Positions 6,971 to 13,460 of a stretch of DNA of 28,449 bases are shown here, one piece after another. The translations under genes were made by a program, and so were the position numbers. Under the pieces are notes generated by a model, which saw only the letters and a program-made list of their open reading frames with translations, was not told the origin of the DNA and did not search any database. Within the stretch, counting starts at the first letter, position 1. Each line of letters starts with the position of its first letter. Location of the stretch: assembly GCA_018711265.1 (NCBI GenBank), contig DVIM01000159.1, positions 1 through 28,449 on the forward strand, read 5' to 3'. This DNA is from Spyradocola merdavium (GTDB taxonomy: Bacteria; Bacillota; Clostridia; Christensenellales; UBA1750).

Positions 6971-7762
6971 ATGGAACGGATACCCCTTTGGGAGCGCGCC
7001 CCGCTGTTCGACGAGAGCTTTGACCAGCCTGCGCCGAGCCTGACGCCCTATCTTCTGCCCGGCGACGGCGCGCGCGGCGCGGTGATCGTCTGCCCGGGCG
7101 GCGGCTACGTCATGAAGGCGGACCACGAGGGCGCGCCCATCGCCGAGCGGCTGAACGAACTCGGCTTCCACGCCTTCGTGCTGGACTACCGCGTCGCGCC
7201 CTACCGCCATCCCGTGCCGCTGCTGGACGTGCAGCGCGCCATCCGGCTGGTGCGCCACCGCGCGCAGGAATTCGGCGTCAAGCCGGACAAGATCGCGGCC
7301 CTGGGCTTTTCCGCGGGGGGACACTTGGTCTGCACCGCGGCGACGCACTACGACGCGGGCGACCCCGCCGCGGTGGACCCCATCGACCGGGAGAGCTGCC
7401 GGCCGGACCTCTTCGTGCCCTGCTACGCGGTGGCGTCGCTGACGGGCTTCTGGCATGAAGGCTCCGCGCACAGCCTGCTGGGCGAGAAGACGGACCCCCG
7501 CCAGCTCCGGGCCCTGACCGCGGAATTCTGCGTGACCGAGGACACGCCCCCCTGCTTCCTCTGGCACACGGCCGAGGACGGCGCGGTGCCGGTGGAGAAC
7601 AGCCTGCGCCTGGCCGCGGCGCTCACGGCGCACAACGTGCCGGTGTCCCTGCACGTGTTCCCCTTTGGCCCGCACGGCGTGGGCCTGGGGCGCGAGGACT
7701 CGCCCCTTGCCGAGGACTGGCCGGACCTTCTGGCGGACTTCCTGCGGACGATGGGCTTTTGA
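6971..7762 (+). CDS. alpha/beta hydrolase, esterase-like, first of a tandem pair
   Basis: A 263-residue cytoplasmic alpha/beta hydrolase. The oxyanion-hole strand is CPGGGYVM (41-48), close to the HGGG motif of the hormone-sensitive-lipase and BD-FAE esterase groups. The nucleophile elbow is GFSAGGH with S114. The likely acid is D203 in WHTAEDGAVP and the base H235 in FGPHGVGL, giving a complete triad. No signal peptide is present. AAAGAGGAGGAG precedes the ATG, 27 bases after the phosphatase, so it is probably in the same transcript. It is a close paralogue of the next gene. Substrates could be acetylated sugars or other small esters; sequence does not decide. Confidence 0.85.
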   Translation: MERIPLWERAPLFDESFDQPAPSLTPYLLPGDGARGAVIVCPGGGYVMKADHEGAPIAERLNELGFHAFVLDYRVAPYRHPVPLLDVQRAIRLVRHRAQEFGVKPDKIAALGFSAGGHLVCTAATHYDAGDPAAVDPIDRESCRPDLFVPCYAVASLTGFWHEGSAHSLLGEKTDPRQLRALTAEFCVTEDTPPCFLWHTAEDGAVPVENSLRLAAALTAHNVPVSLHVFPFGPHGVGLGREDSPLAEDWPDLLADFLRTMGF

Positions 7763-7776
7763 GGGAGGGATAGCGT

Positions 7777-8577
7777 ATGGAACGGATTCTGCTTTGGGAG
7801 CGGGACATCCCGCAGTTTGACGAGAAGATCGGCCAGGCGGCGCCGTCGCTGACGCCCTTTTTGCTGGAAGATGGAAAGAAGCACGGCGCGGTGATCGTCT
7901 TCCCCGGCGGCGGCTACACCATGAAGGCCGCCCACGAGGGCGCGCCCGTGGCCGAGCGCCTGAACGAGATGGGCCTGCACGCCTTTGTGCTGGACTACCG
8001 CGTCGCGCCCTATCGCTTCCCCGTGCCGCTGCTGGACGCGCAGCGCGCGATCCGGCTGGTCAGGAGCCGCGCGGCGGAATGGAATGTCCTGCCGGAGAAG
8101 GTCGCGGTGCTGGGCTTCTCCGCGGGCGGGCACCTGGCGGGCATGTGCGGCACGCATTTTGACGCAGGCGACCCCGCGGCCGCCGACCCCGTCGAGCGGC
8201 AGAGCTGCCGGCCGGACGCCTTTGCGCCCTGCTACGGCGTGCTCAACCTCAACCACACGCGCCGCGCGGACCTGTTTTCGACCATGATCGGCAAGGGCGA
8301 TCCGAACCTTGCCACCGTCCGGTCCATCAGCCCGGCATACGCCGTGACAAAGGAAACGCCGCCGTGCTTCCTGTGGCACACGGCGGCGGACAGCGTGGTC
8401 CCCGTGGAGAACTCCCTGGACTTTGCGCAGCGGTGCGCGGACATGGGCGTGCCGGTTTCCCTGCACGTCTACCCCTTCGGCCGGCACGGCATCGGCCTGG
8501 GCGACGAGGCGGAGGCCCCGGGCGCCGGCACGTGGAGCGCGCTGCTGGGCAAGTTCCTGCACCAGATCGGCTTCTGA
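7777..8577 (+). CDS. alpha/beta hydrolase, esterase-like, second of a tandem pair
   Basis: A 266-residue paralogue of the preceding hydrolase, sharing long blocks such as HAFVLDYRVAPYR, QRAIRLVR, GFSAGGHL and TPPCFLWHTA. Its triad is also complete: S115 in GFSAGGH, D205 in HTAADSVVP and H237 in FGRHGIGL. The oxyanion strand is FPGGGYTM. Divergence is concentrated at 150-190, the cap-like region that usually shapes the substrate pocket, so the two copies may prefer different esters. It starts 14 bases after its twin behind GAGGGAGGGATAG. It ends only four bases from the stop of the convergent minus-strand gene, with no visible hairpin between them. Confidence 0.85.
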   Translation: MERILLWERDIPQFDEKIGQAAPSLTPFLLEDGKKHGAVIVFPGGGYTMKAAHEGAPVAERLNEMGLHAFVLDYRVAPYRFPVPLLDAQRAIRLVRSRAAEWNVLPEKVAVLGFSAGGHLAGMCGTHFDAGDPAAADPVERQSCRPDAFAPCYGVLNLNHTRRADLFSTMIGKGDPNLATVRSISPAYAVTKETPPCFLWHTAADSVVPVENSLDFAQRCADMGVPVSLHVYPFGRHGIGLGDEAEAPGAGTWSALLGKFLHQIGF

Positions 8578-8581
8578 GCGG

Positions 8582-9091
8582 TCAGTCCAGCAGGTTCACC
8601 TGGCCAAAGAGGCAGCGGATCTCCATCTGCACCTGCAGCCCGTCGCCCACCACGCACACGACCTGACCAAAGCCCGGCTGCACGCCCTTGGGCGTGGAGA
8701 TGGAGCCAAAGGCGGTCGAGCAGAGGGTGCGCACGGAGTACCCCTGCGGGATGCGCACGGTCATGTCGCTGAAGAGGCATTGGATGCGCGACTGCGCGGC
8801 CATGGGGTGGGAAAAGTCCACCGTCGCGTTCCCCAGGACCAGCGTAAGGTCCGGGCTCTGCGCGTCCAGGCGGATGCTTCCGTTGAAGAAGGCGCGCGTT
8901 CCGCCGCCCTCCTCGCGGCGGAAGCGGTTCAGGCCAAAGCTCCCCGTGAGCAGGAAGACCCCGCTCTCCAGCAGGAGGATGGCGATGGCCATGGTCCAGC
9001 CGGAAAACTCCAGCCGGAAGAAGATCTTGACCAGCAGGGCAATGCCGACGAGAATGCAATAGATCGACCAAAAAATGCGGGTGCGCGTCAT
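8582..9091 (-). CDS. LiaF-like membrane protein
   Basis: About 169 residues. Two membrane helices at roughly 6-24 and 32-51 are followed by a cytoplasmic or surface beta-rich domain. Its pattern (FNGSIRLDAQ, DLTLVLGNATVDFSH, CLFSDMTVRIPQGYSV, TAFGSIST, IRCLFGQVNLLD) resembles the C-terminal domain of LiaF/YvqF proteins. LiaF represses LiaRS-type two-component systems responding to cell-envelope stress, but no such kinase or regulator is nearby. Two in-frame ATGs exist six bases apart. GGGAGGG touches the outer one (9097), so the inner one at 9091 has the better spacing. Convergent with the second esterase and divergent from fhs. Confidence 0.65.
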   Translation of the reverse strand: MTRTRIFWSIYCILVGIALLVKIFFRLEFSGWTMAIAILLLESGVFLLTGSFGLNRFRREEGGGTRAFFNGSIRLDAQSPDLTLVLGNATVDFSHPMAAQSRIQCLFSDMTVRIPQGYSVRTLCSTAFGSISTPKGVQPGFGQVVCVVGDGLQVQMEIRCLFGQVNLLD

Positions 9092-9195
9092 GCTCATCCC
9101 TCCCTATGCTCTTTCAAATACTCCGTGTGCGCGGAAAAACCCTTTTATTTCAAAAAAAGTTACGATTTGGACAAACCCAAAGGAGGAGGATTCCC

Positions 9196-10848
9196 ATGAC
9201 GGATATTGAGATCGCGCGGGCGGCAAAGCCGAGAAAGATCCTGGACATCGCCAAGGACCTGGGCCTGGACACAGAGCACGTGGAGCCCTTCGGCCACTAC
9301 AAGGCGAAGGTCGACCCCGCCTTTGTGCCCGACCGGCCCGATGGAAAGCTCATCCTGGTCACGGCCATCAACCCCACGCCCGCGGGCGAGGGAAAGACCA
9401 CCGTCTCCATCGGCCTGGCGGACGGGCTCCGGCGCCTGGGCAAAAAGGCGGTTCTGGCGCTGCGCGAGCCGTCGCTGGGCCCGGTCTTCGGCGTAAAGGG
9501 CGGCGCGGCCGGCGGCGGCTATGCGCAGATCATCCCCATGGAGGACATCAACCTGCACTTCACCGGGGACCTGCACGCCATCACCACGGCCAACAACCTC
9601 CTGGCCGCCATGGTGGACAACCACATCCAGCAGGGCAATGCGCTGGGCATCGACCCCAGGCGCGTCTGCTGGCGGCGCTGCATGGACATGAACGACCGCC
9701 AGCTGCGCGAGATCGTCTCCGGCCTTGGCGGCAAGAACAACGGCATGCCCCGGCCCGACGGCTTTGACATCACCGCGGCCTGCGAGGTGATGGCGGTGTT
9801 CTGTCTGGCCAGCGACCTTGCGGACCTCAAGCGCCGGCTGGAGCGGATCGTCGTGGCCTATACCTTTGCGGGCGAACCCGTCACCGCGAAGGACCTGCAC
9901 GCCCAGGGCGCCATGACCGCGCTGCTCAAGACCGCGCTCATGCCCAACCTCGTGCAGAGCCTGGAGGGCACGCCCGCGCTCGTGCACGGCGGCCCGTTTG
10001 CCAACATCGCGCACGGCTGCAACTCGGTCATCGCCACGCGCACGGCGCTCAAGCTCGGCGACTACTGCGTGACGGAGGCGGGCTTTGGCGCGGACCTGGG
10101 CGCGGAGAAGTTCCTGGACATCAAGTGCCGCGCGGCGGGCCTTTCGCCCCGCGCCGTGGTTGTTGTGGCGACGGTGCGCGCGCTCAAGTGCCACGGCGGC
10201 GTGCCCAAGGCGGAGCTCGGCAAGGAGAACCTCGCCGCGCTGGAAAAGGGCCTGGGCAACCTGCTCAAGCACGTGGAGAACATGCAGAGCGTCTACTCCA
10301 TGCCCGTTGTCGTCGCGCTCAACCGCTTTGTGACGGATACGCAGGCGGAGCTGGACCTCGTCGCGCAGCGGCTGCGCGCGCTCTCGGTCAACGTCTGCCT
10401 GTGCGACGTGTGGGCCAAGGGCGGCGAGGGCGGCATGGCCCTGGCCGAGGAGGTCGTGCGCCTGTGCGAGACGCCCTCGCAGCTCACCTACGCCTATCCC
10501 CTGGAGGAGACGCTGGAGAACAAGATCCGCCTCATCGCCCAGCGGGTCTACGGCGCAAAGGACGTCGCCTTTGCCGCCGGGGTCAAGACCCAGCTGCGCA
10601 AGCTGGACGCGCTCGGCCCCCTGCCCGTGTGCATGGCCAAGACGCAGTACTCCCTCTCGGACAATCCCAAGCTCGTCGGCCGGCCGGAGGGCTTCACCGT
10701 GACCGTGCGCCAGGTGCGCCTGAGCGCGGGCGCGGGCTTTGTCGTGGCCTTCACGGGCGAGATCATCGCCATGCCCGGCCTGCCCAAGGTCCCCGCGGCC
10801 GAGGCCATCGACGTCAACGAGGCGGGCGAGATCGAAGGGCTCTTCTGA
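9196..10848 (+). CDS. fhs: formate-tetrahydrofolate ligase
   Basis: A 550-residue enzyme that condenses formate with tetrahydrofolate using ATP to give 10-formyl-THF. This feeds purine synthesis, fMet-tRNA or, in acetogens, the methyl branch of the Wood-Ljungdahl pathway. The ATP-binding loop is TPAGEGKTT at 61-69. Family blocks include VKGGAAGGGYAQIIPMEDINLHFTGD and GPFANIAHGCNS, and the length matches the usual 550-560. The ATG at 9196 is preceded by AAAGGAGGAGG and begins the conserved N-terminus; the frame is open further upstream but without signals. I see no confident promoter in 9098-9195. It stands alone here, so the window does not say whether the organism is acetogenic. Confidence 0.97.
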   Translation: MTDIEIARAAKPRKILDIAKDLGLDTEHVEPFGHYKAKVDPAFVPDRPDGKLILVTAINPTPAGEGKTTVSIGLADGLRRLGKKAVLALREPSLGPVFGVKGGAAGGGYAQIIPMEDINLHFTGDLHAITTANNLLAAMVDNHIQQGNALGIDPRRVCWRRCMDMNDRQLREIVSGLGGKNNGMPRPDGFDITAACEVMAVFCLASDLADLKRRLERIVVAYTFAGEPVTAKDLHAQGAMTALLKTALMPNLVQSLEGTPALVHGGPFANIAHGCNSVIATRTALKLGDYCVTEAGFGADLGAEKFLDIKCRAAGLSPRAVVVVATVRALKCHGGVPKAELGKENLAALEKGLGNLLKHVENMQSVYSMPVVVALNRFVTDTQAELDLVAQRLRALSVNVCLCDVWAKGGEGGMALAEEVVRLCETPSQLTYAYPLEETLENKIRLIAQRVYGAKDVAFAAGVKTQLRKLDALGPLPVCMAKTQYSLSDNPKLVGRPEGFTVTVRQVRLSAGAGFVVAFTGEIIAMPGLPKVPAAEAIDVNEAGEIEGLF

Positions 10849-10873
10849 TCCCCCCGGAAAAAGGCTGCAAAAA

Positions 10874-10897
10874 GGCCCCGGCCGCAAGGCCGGGGTC
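10874..10897 (-). terminator. minus-strand terminator downstream of the small ORFs
   Basis: CCCCGGCC (10876-10883), loop GCAA and GGCCGGGG (10888-10895), extended by two more pairs. On the minus strand the hairpin is followed by TTTTT (complement of 10869-10873), so it should end transcripts coming from the 11077-12496 group. On the plus strand it is followed by TCTTCGG and would be weak for fhs. Confidence 0.7.
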
Positions 10898-11037
10898 TTC
10901 GGATGTAGAGTCCCCCAATCCGCCGCTTTCGGGGATGCCGGAAGGGGCAATCCCCTTCCTCGGCAATCCGCATCGACGGCGTGTAGGCCGCAAAGTCGCG
11001 AGCTGGGTGCCCGCCTCCCGGTTTGCCGACGCGCGAA

Positions 11038-11069
11038 GGCCCCGGCTGCAAGGCCGGGGCCTTTCTTTT
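11038..11069 (+). terminator. plus-strand terminator, nearly identical hairpin
   Basis: GGCCCCGGCT (11038-11047), loop GCAA and GGCCGGGGCC (11052-11061), followed by TTTCTTTT on the plus strand. This should be the strong stop for fhs transcription, about 190 bases past its stop codon. It lies beyond the oppositely directed terminator at 10874-10897. Confidence 0.7.
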
Positions 11070-11076
11070 GTGCGCC

Positions 11077-11187
11077 CTAGAGATCGTCCGCGTCCTGAAC
11101 GGGCTGCGCATCCTCTGCGGGAACGCCGGTCCAGGAGCCCAGGGGATCGGTCGGGCTGGGCGCCGTCTCGAAGGAGGCCCGGTTCAC
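11077..11187 (-). CDS. 36-residue peptide of the PVQDADDL-ending type
   Basis: Read on the minus strand from a GTG at 11187, it gives a hydrophilic acidic peptide with the core SPTDPLGSWTGVPAEDAQP and the C-terminus PVQDADDL. I recognise the combination of a D-P-x-G-S-[YW]-T-G core with a PVQDADDL end from small uncharacterised clostridial proteins, but I know no function. The start is uncertain: no good ribosome-binding site precedes the GTG, and no ATG exists in frame. It lies 24 bases after the stop of the Asn-rich ORF and in the same reading frame as it. It has no signal peptide, membrane segment or cysteine. Confidence 0.6.
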   Translation of the reverse strand: MNRASFETAPSPTDPLGSWTGVPAEDAQPVQDADDL

Positions 11188-11211
11188 GGGCCGCCCCGGG
11201 AAGGCTTCCCT

Positions 11212-11331
11212 TCAAGGATCGCAGGGTTCCTTCTGGTTCTTGCTCTCGTTGTCGTTCTGGCGGTCGCAGTTCTTCTTGCTGTTCTGGTTCTTGTTGCAGT
11301 TCTTCTGGCTCTTGCCGGGATTGTTCTGCAT
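11212..11331 (-). CDS. 39-residue Asn/Lys/Gln-rich peptide with three cysteines
   Basis: A small minus-strand ORF with a good GAGGTGAG ribosome-binding site ahead of its ATG at 11331. It begins MQNNPGKSQKN and ends EPCDP. About half of the residues are Asn, Gln or Lys, cysteines are at 12, 22 and 37, and no hydrophobic stretch is present. Such composition recalls small hydrophilic spore or coat-associated peptides, but this is only an analogy. It follows the lipoprotein gene at 11390-12496 in the same direction and precedes the PVQDADDL peptide. The opposite strand and other frames here are GC-driven open frames without signals. Confidence 0.6.
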   Translation of the reverse strand: MQNNPGKSQKNCNKNQNSKKNCDRQNDNESKNQKEPCDP

Positions 11332-11389
11332 GTTTTCTCACCTCGTCCCTAGTATGGACGGCGAGGGGGCGCGCTATGCGCGGCAGGCG

Positions 11390-12496
11390 CTACGGCTGCA
11401 AAGGCTCGTCCGAGCCGATCTCTCCGCCCGAGGCCGAGGCGGGCGTCGTCGCCGGCTGCGTGGTCGCGGGCTGCGTCGGAGCGGTGGAGGTGGAGGGCGC
11501 GGGCGTTGCGGAAGCGCTCGGGTCCGCGGAGGCGGCGGGATCAGCGCTCGCCGCGGGGTCCGCGCTCTGCGTGGGCGTGGAATTTTCCGCAAGGGCGGTC
11601 AGCGTCTGGACGTAGAGGATGTTCTGGTCCGCGTCCACGAACACGATGGGCTTGCCCTTATCCACGTCCGCCCGCGCGCAGAGCACGGCGGAGGGAGCGA
11701 TCGAGCCCGTCGCCGTCTCCGAGAAGGCCACGCGCACCAGGATGTAGAAATCGCTCTCCGAAATGCTGGCGATGGCGGCCTGACGCGCGTCCCCGACGGC
11801 CGGCGCGGCCACGAAGAGCACCTGGTCCTGGGGAAGCGACAGCATCTCCGCGGTGCCGAAGGCGTAGTAGACGGCGCTGTCGCCCGAGCGCTCGTAGGTG
11901 CTCGCGGTGAAGGCGATCTCCGCGCTGACCTGGTCAAAGAGCGTGGAGTCGATGCTGGCGCGCAGCGCGCTGTCGTCCGGGGGCACAAAGGAGTTGGTGT
12001 TCCCCGTGCTCGCCGAGGAGCTGCTCAGGCCCTCGCCCCAGGCGGAGAGGAGCTCGGCAAGGCCCGTGGGCTGAAAGCTCAGGTACACGCGGACGCTCTC
12101 CTCGTCCACCCTGCGGTTGATGGGCACGTTGAGCAGGTTCTGGTAGTCGTCGTAGTACAGGGACATCGTTCCGCCGGACGTGGTCAAAAAGATCTCGTGC
12201 GAGGCGTTGATCTCCGGAGAATAATTGGAAGGGATTTCCACGACGACCGGCGCCGCGCCGTAGAGAAGGCTGAGCAGCTGGTCGCACTGGCTGGTGCCCG
12301 AGGCGTAGTCCACGCGGGGGATGTTTTCGCCTACGCCGATGTTCAGATAGTTAACGGCGGCCTGCTGCACGCTGTCCCGGGGCAGAAGATCCTCCAGGTA
12401 CACCTCCTGCTGCTGGCATCCCATCACGGGCAATATCAAGGCGATCAGGAGAAGCAGTCCCAACACGCCGCGTCTTTTCTGTATGAGTTTGTCCAT
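11390..12496 (-). CDS. lipoprotein of unknown function with Ser/Ala/Pro/Thr-rich tail
   Basis: A 368-residue precursor. MDKLIQKRRG is followed by a hydrophobic stretch and PVMGC, with C27 as the likely lipidated cysteine. The mature part, roughly 30-300, looks like mixed alpha/beta domains without a family I can name; GerM-like domains were considered, but I do not see a clear match. From about residue 305 there is a low-complexity tail with SADPAA, SADPAA, SADPSA and then runs of T, P, S and A, ending in an acidic GSDEPLQP. The ATG is preceded by GGAGG at 8 bases, and a TTGCAA/TATAAT promoter lies behind it. It is divergent from a YhcN-like sporulation lipoprotein, which makes a spore-envelope role possible but unproven. 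Confidence 0.75.
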   Translation of the reverse strand: MDKLIQKRRGVLGLLLLIALILPVMGCQQQEVYLEDLLPRDSVQQAAVNYLNIGVGENIPRVDYASGTSQCDQLLSLLYGAAPVVVEIPSNYSPEINASHEIFLTTSGGTMSLYYDDYQNLLNVPINRRVDEESVRVYLSFQPTGLAELLSAWGEGLSSSSASTGNTNSFVPPDDSALRASIDSTLFDQVSAEIAFTASTYERSGDSAVYYAFGTAEMLSLPQDQVLFVAAPAVGDARQAAIASISESDFYILVRVAFSETATGSIAPSAVLCARADVDKGKPIVFVDADQNILYVQTLTALAENSTPTQSADPAASADPAASADPSASATPAPSTSTAPTQPATTQPATTPASASGGEIGSDEPLQP

Positions 12497-12541
12497 TTCT
12501 TCGCCTCCGTACGGCGCGAGAGCGCCTCAAATGCTCATCCT

Positions 12542-12570
12542 ATTATACATGCTGGCACGGCTTTTTGCAA
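12542..12570 (-). promoter_or_regulatory. sigma-A-like promoter of the minus-strand lipoprotein gene
   Basis: On the minus strand TTGCAA (12565-12570), a 17-base spacer and a perfect TATAAT (12542-12547), about 45 bases before the ATG at 12496. Confidence 0.7.
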
Positions 12571-12643
12571 CGGCGCGGGCAGGAGAAAAAACTTGCAGCG
12601 TTTTAGGTATGCGACGGATGCGCATGGCGCACAATAAGGCCCG

Positions 12644-12650
12644 AAGGAGG
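12644..12650 (+). promoter_or_regulatory. ribosome-binding site that fixes a TTG start
   Basis: AAGGAGG is separated by eight bases from TTG at 12659, which is followed directly by the basic residues of a lipoprotein signal peptide. No ATG in frame is positioned to explain this site. Confidence 0.85.
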
Positions 12651-12658
12651 CGAAACCT

Positions 12659-13240
12659 TTGAAAAGGAAACTGTTATTGACACTGGTCTTCATCCTTGCG
12701 ACGGCGGCCCTGACCGCGTGCTCGTGCAGCATCAGCCCCGGCGCATCCCCCTCGCCCTCGCCCTCGGCGCTGACGGCGACCCCCAGCCCCACGCAGAGCG
12801 CGACGGCAAGTCCCTCTCCCATGGAGAGCGCGGCGACGACCCCGGGCGCGTCGGCTACATCGCCCAGCCCGGAGAGCTCCGCCCAGACGGAGGCGGCCAT
12901 AGACCTGGACGCGCTGGCCCAGGAAGTGGAGAAGCTGAGCGAGGTCAGCCTCTGTGACGTGGTCGCCGAAGGGGACCGCGCCGTGGTGGGCCTGAGCTTT
13001 GACGCGCAGTACCAGGGCACGCTGACCGACCGCATCGAGGAAATGGTGCGCGAAAAGATCACCGGCATTGAGTCGGCCGTAATCCACATCGCCGTGACCG
13101 CGGACCCCACGCTGTGCACCGAGATCAAGAACCTTGCCCAGGAAGTCCAGGGCAAGCCGATGACCGAGGAGCAGATGGCAAAATTCGACGAACTGTATGA
13201 GAAGATCCAGCCCGCGGGCACGGAATCGTCTGCGGCGTAA
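12659..13240 (+). CDS. YhcN/YlaJ-type sporulation lipoprotein
   Basis: A 193-residue lipoprotein precursor beginning at TTG. MKRK is followed by a hydrophobic stretch and the lipobox LTAC with C21. A linker of about 55 residues rich in Ser, Pro, Thr and Ala follows. The C-terminal domain (about 80-185) has the YhcN/YlaJ pattern of a beta-alpha-beta unit: ALAQEVEKL, then DRAVVGLSFD, LTDRIEEMVREKI, and a second half AVIHIAVTADPTLCTEIKNL. In Bacillus these lipoproteins are made in the forespore and sit in the inner spore membrane, where they affect germination or outgrowth. The gene is monocistronic, divergent from another lipoprotein, and ends at a terminator. Family membership is a fairly confident reading; spore localisation is by analogy. 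Confidence 0.75.
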   Translation: MKRKLLLTLVFILATAALTACSCSISPGASPSPSPSALTATPSPTQSATASPSPMESAATTPGASATSPSPESSAQTEAAIDLDALAQEVEKLSEVSLCDVVAEGDRAVVGLSFDAQYQGTLTDRIEEMVREKITGIESAVIHIAVTADPTLCTEIKNLAQEVQGKPMTEEQMAKFDELYEKIQPAGTESSAA

Positions 13241-13253
13241 CCCGAGGGGGAAA

Positions 13254-13302
13254 TGCCTCCCCGTTCAATGGGCCAAGGCCCTGCGGCGGCGGAGGTTTTT
13301 TT
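13254..13302 (+). terminator. terminator after the YhcN-like gene
   Basis: CCTCCCCG near 13256 pairs with CGGCGGAGG ending near 13295, enclosing a small GGGCC-AA-GGCCC hairpin. A seven-T run follows. Confidence 0.7.
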
Positions 13303-13366
13303 GCGCCCGTTTGCCCGGCGCCGCGGCCGCTTTTGTGAATTTATTTTTGCCGTCAACGGGTTTGGA

Positions 13367-13395
13367 TTGACTGGAAAAGATTTGCGCTCTATAAT
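13367..13395 (+). promoter_or_regulatory. strong sigma-A promoter of lgt-pncB
   Basis: TTGACT (13367-13372), a 17-base spacer and a perfect TATAAT (13390-13395), 66 bases before the lgt ATG. It is among the closest consensus promoters in the window. Confidence 0.85.
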
Positions 13396-13460
13396 GTGTT
13401 TACACCTTTGCGCTTTTGCAGGGGCAGTTTGACAAAAAAATGAAGCAGGAGGAAACCGCC

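Noticed and set aside
7000..8577. One fused or frameshifted esterase gene
   Set aside because: Both copies are full length with complete triads, separate starts and separate ribosome-binding sites.
9160..10950. A 596-codon minus-strand open frame opposite fhs
   Set aside because: It is a codon shadow of fhs without a ribosome-binding site or recognisable domain.
11212..11214. TGA as a selenocysteine codon joining the two small peptides
   Set aside because: No bacterial SECIS-like hairpin is apparent immediately after the codon, and the surrounding residues do not suggest a selenoprotein.
10814..11341. A 175-codon minus-strand frame through the structured block
   Set aside because: It passes through both hairpins and overlaps the better supported small ORFs in another frame.
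11240..12637. A 465-codon plus-strand open frame opposite the lipoprotein gene
   Set aside because: The minus strand has a signal peptide, lipobox, ribosome-binding site and promoter; the plus frame has none of these.
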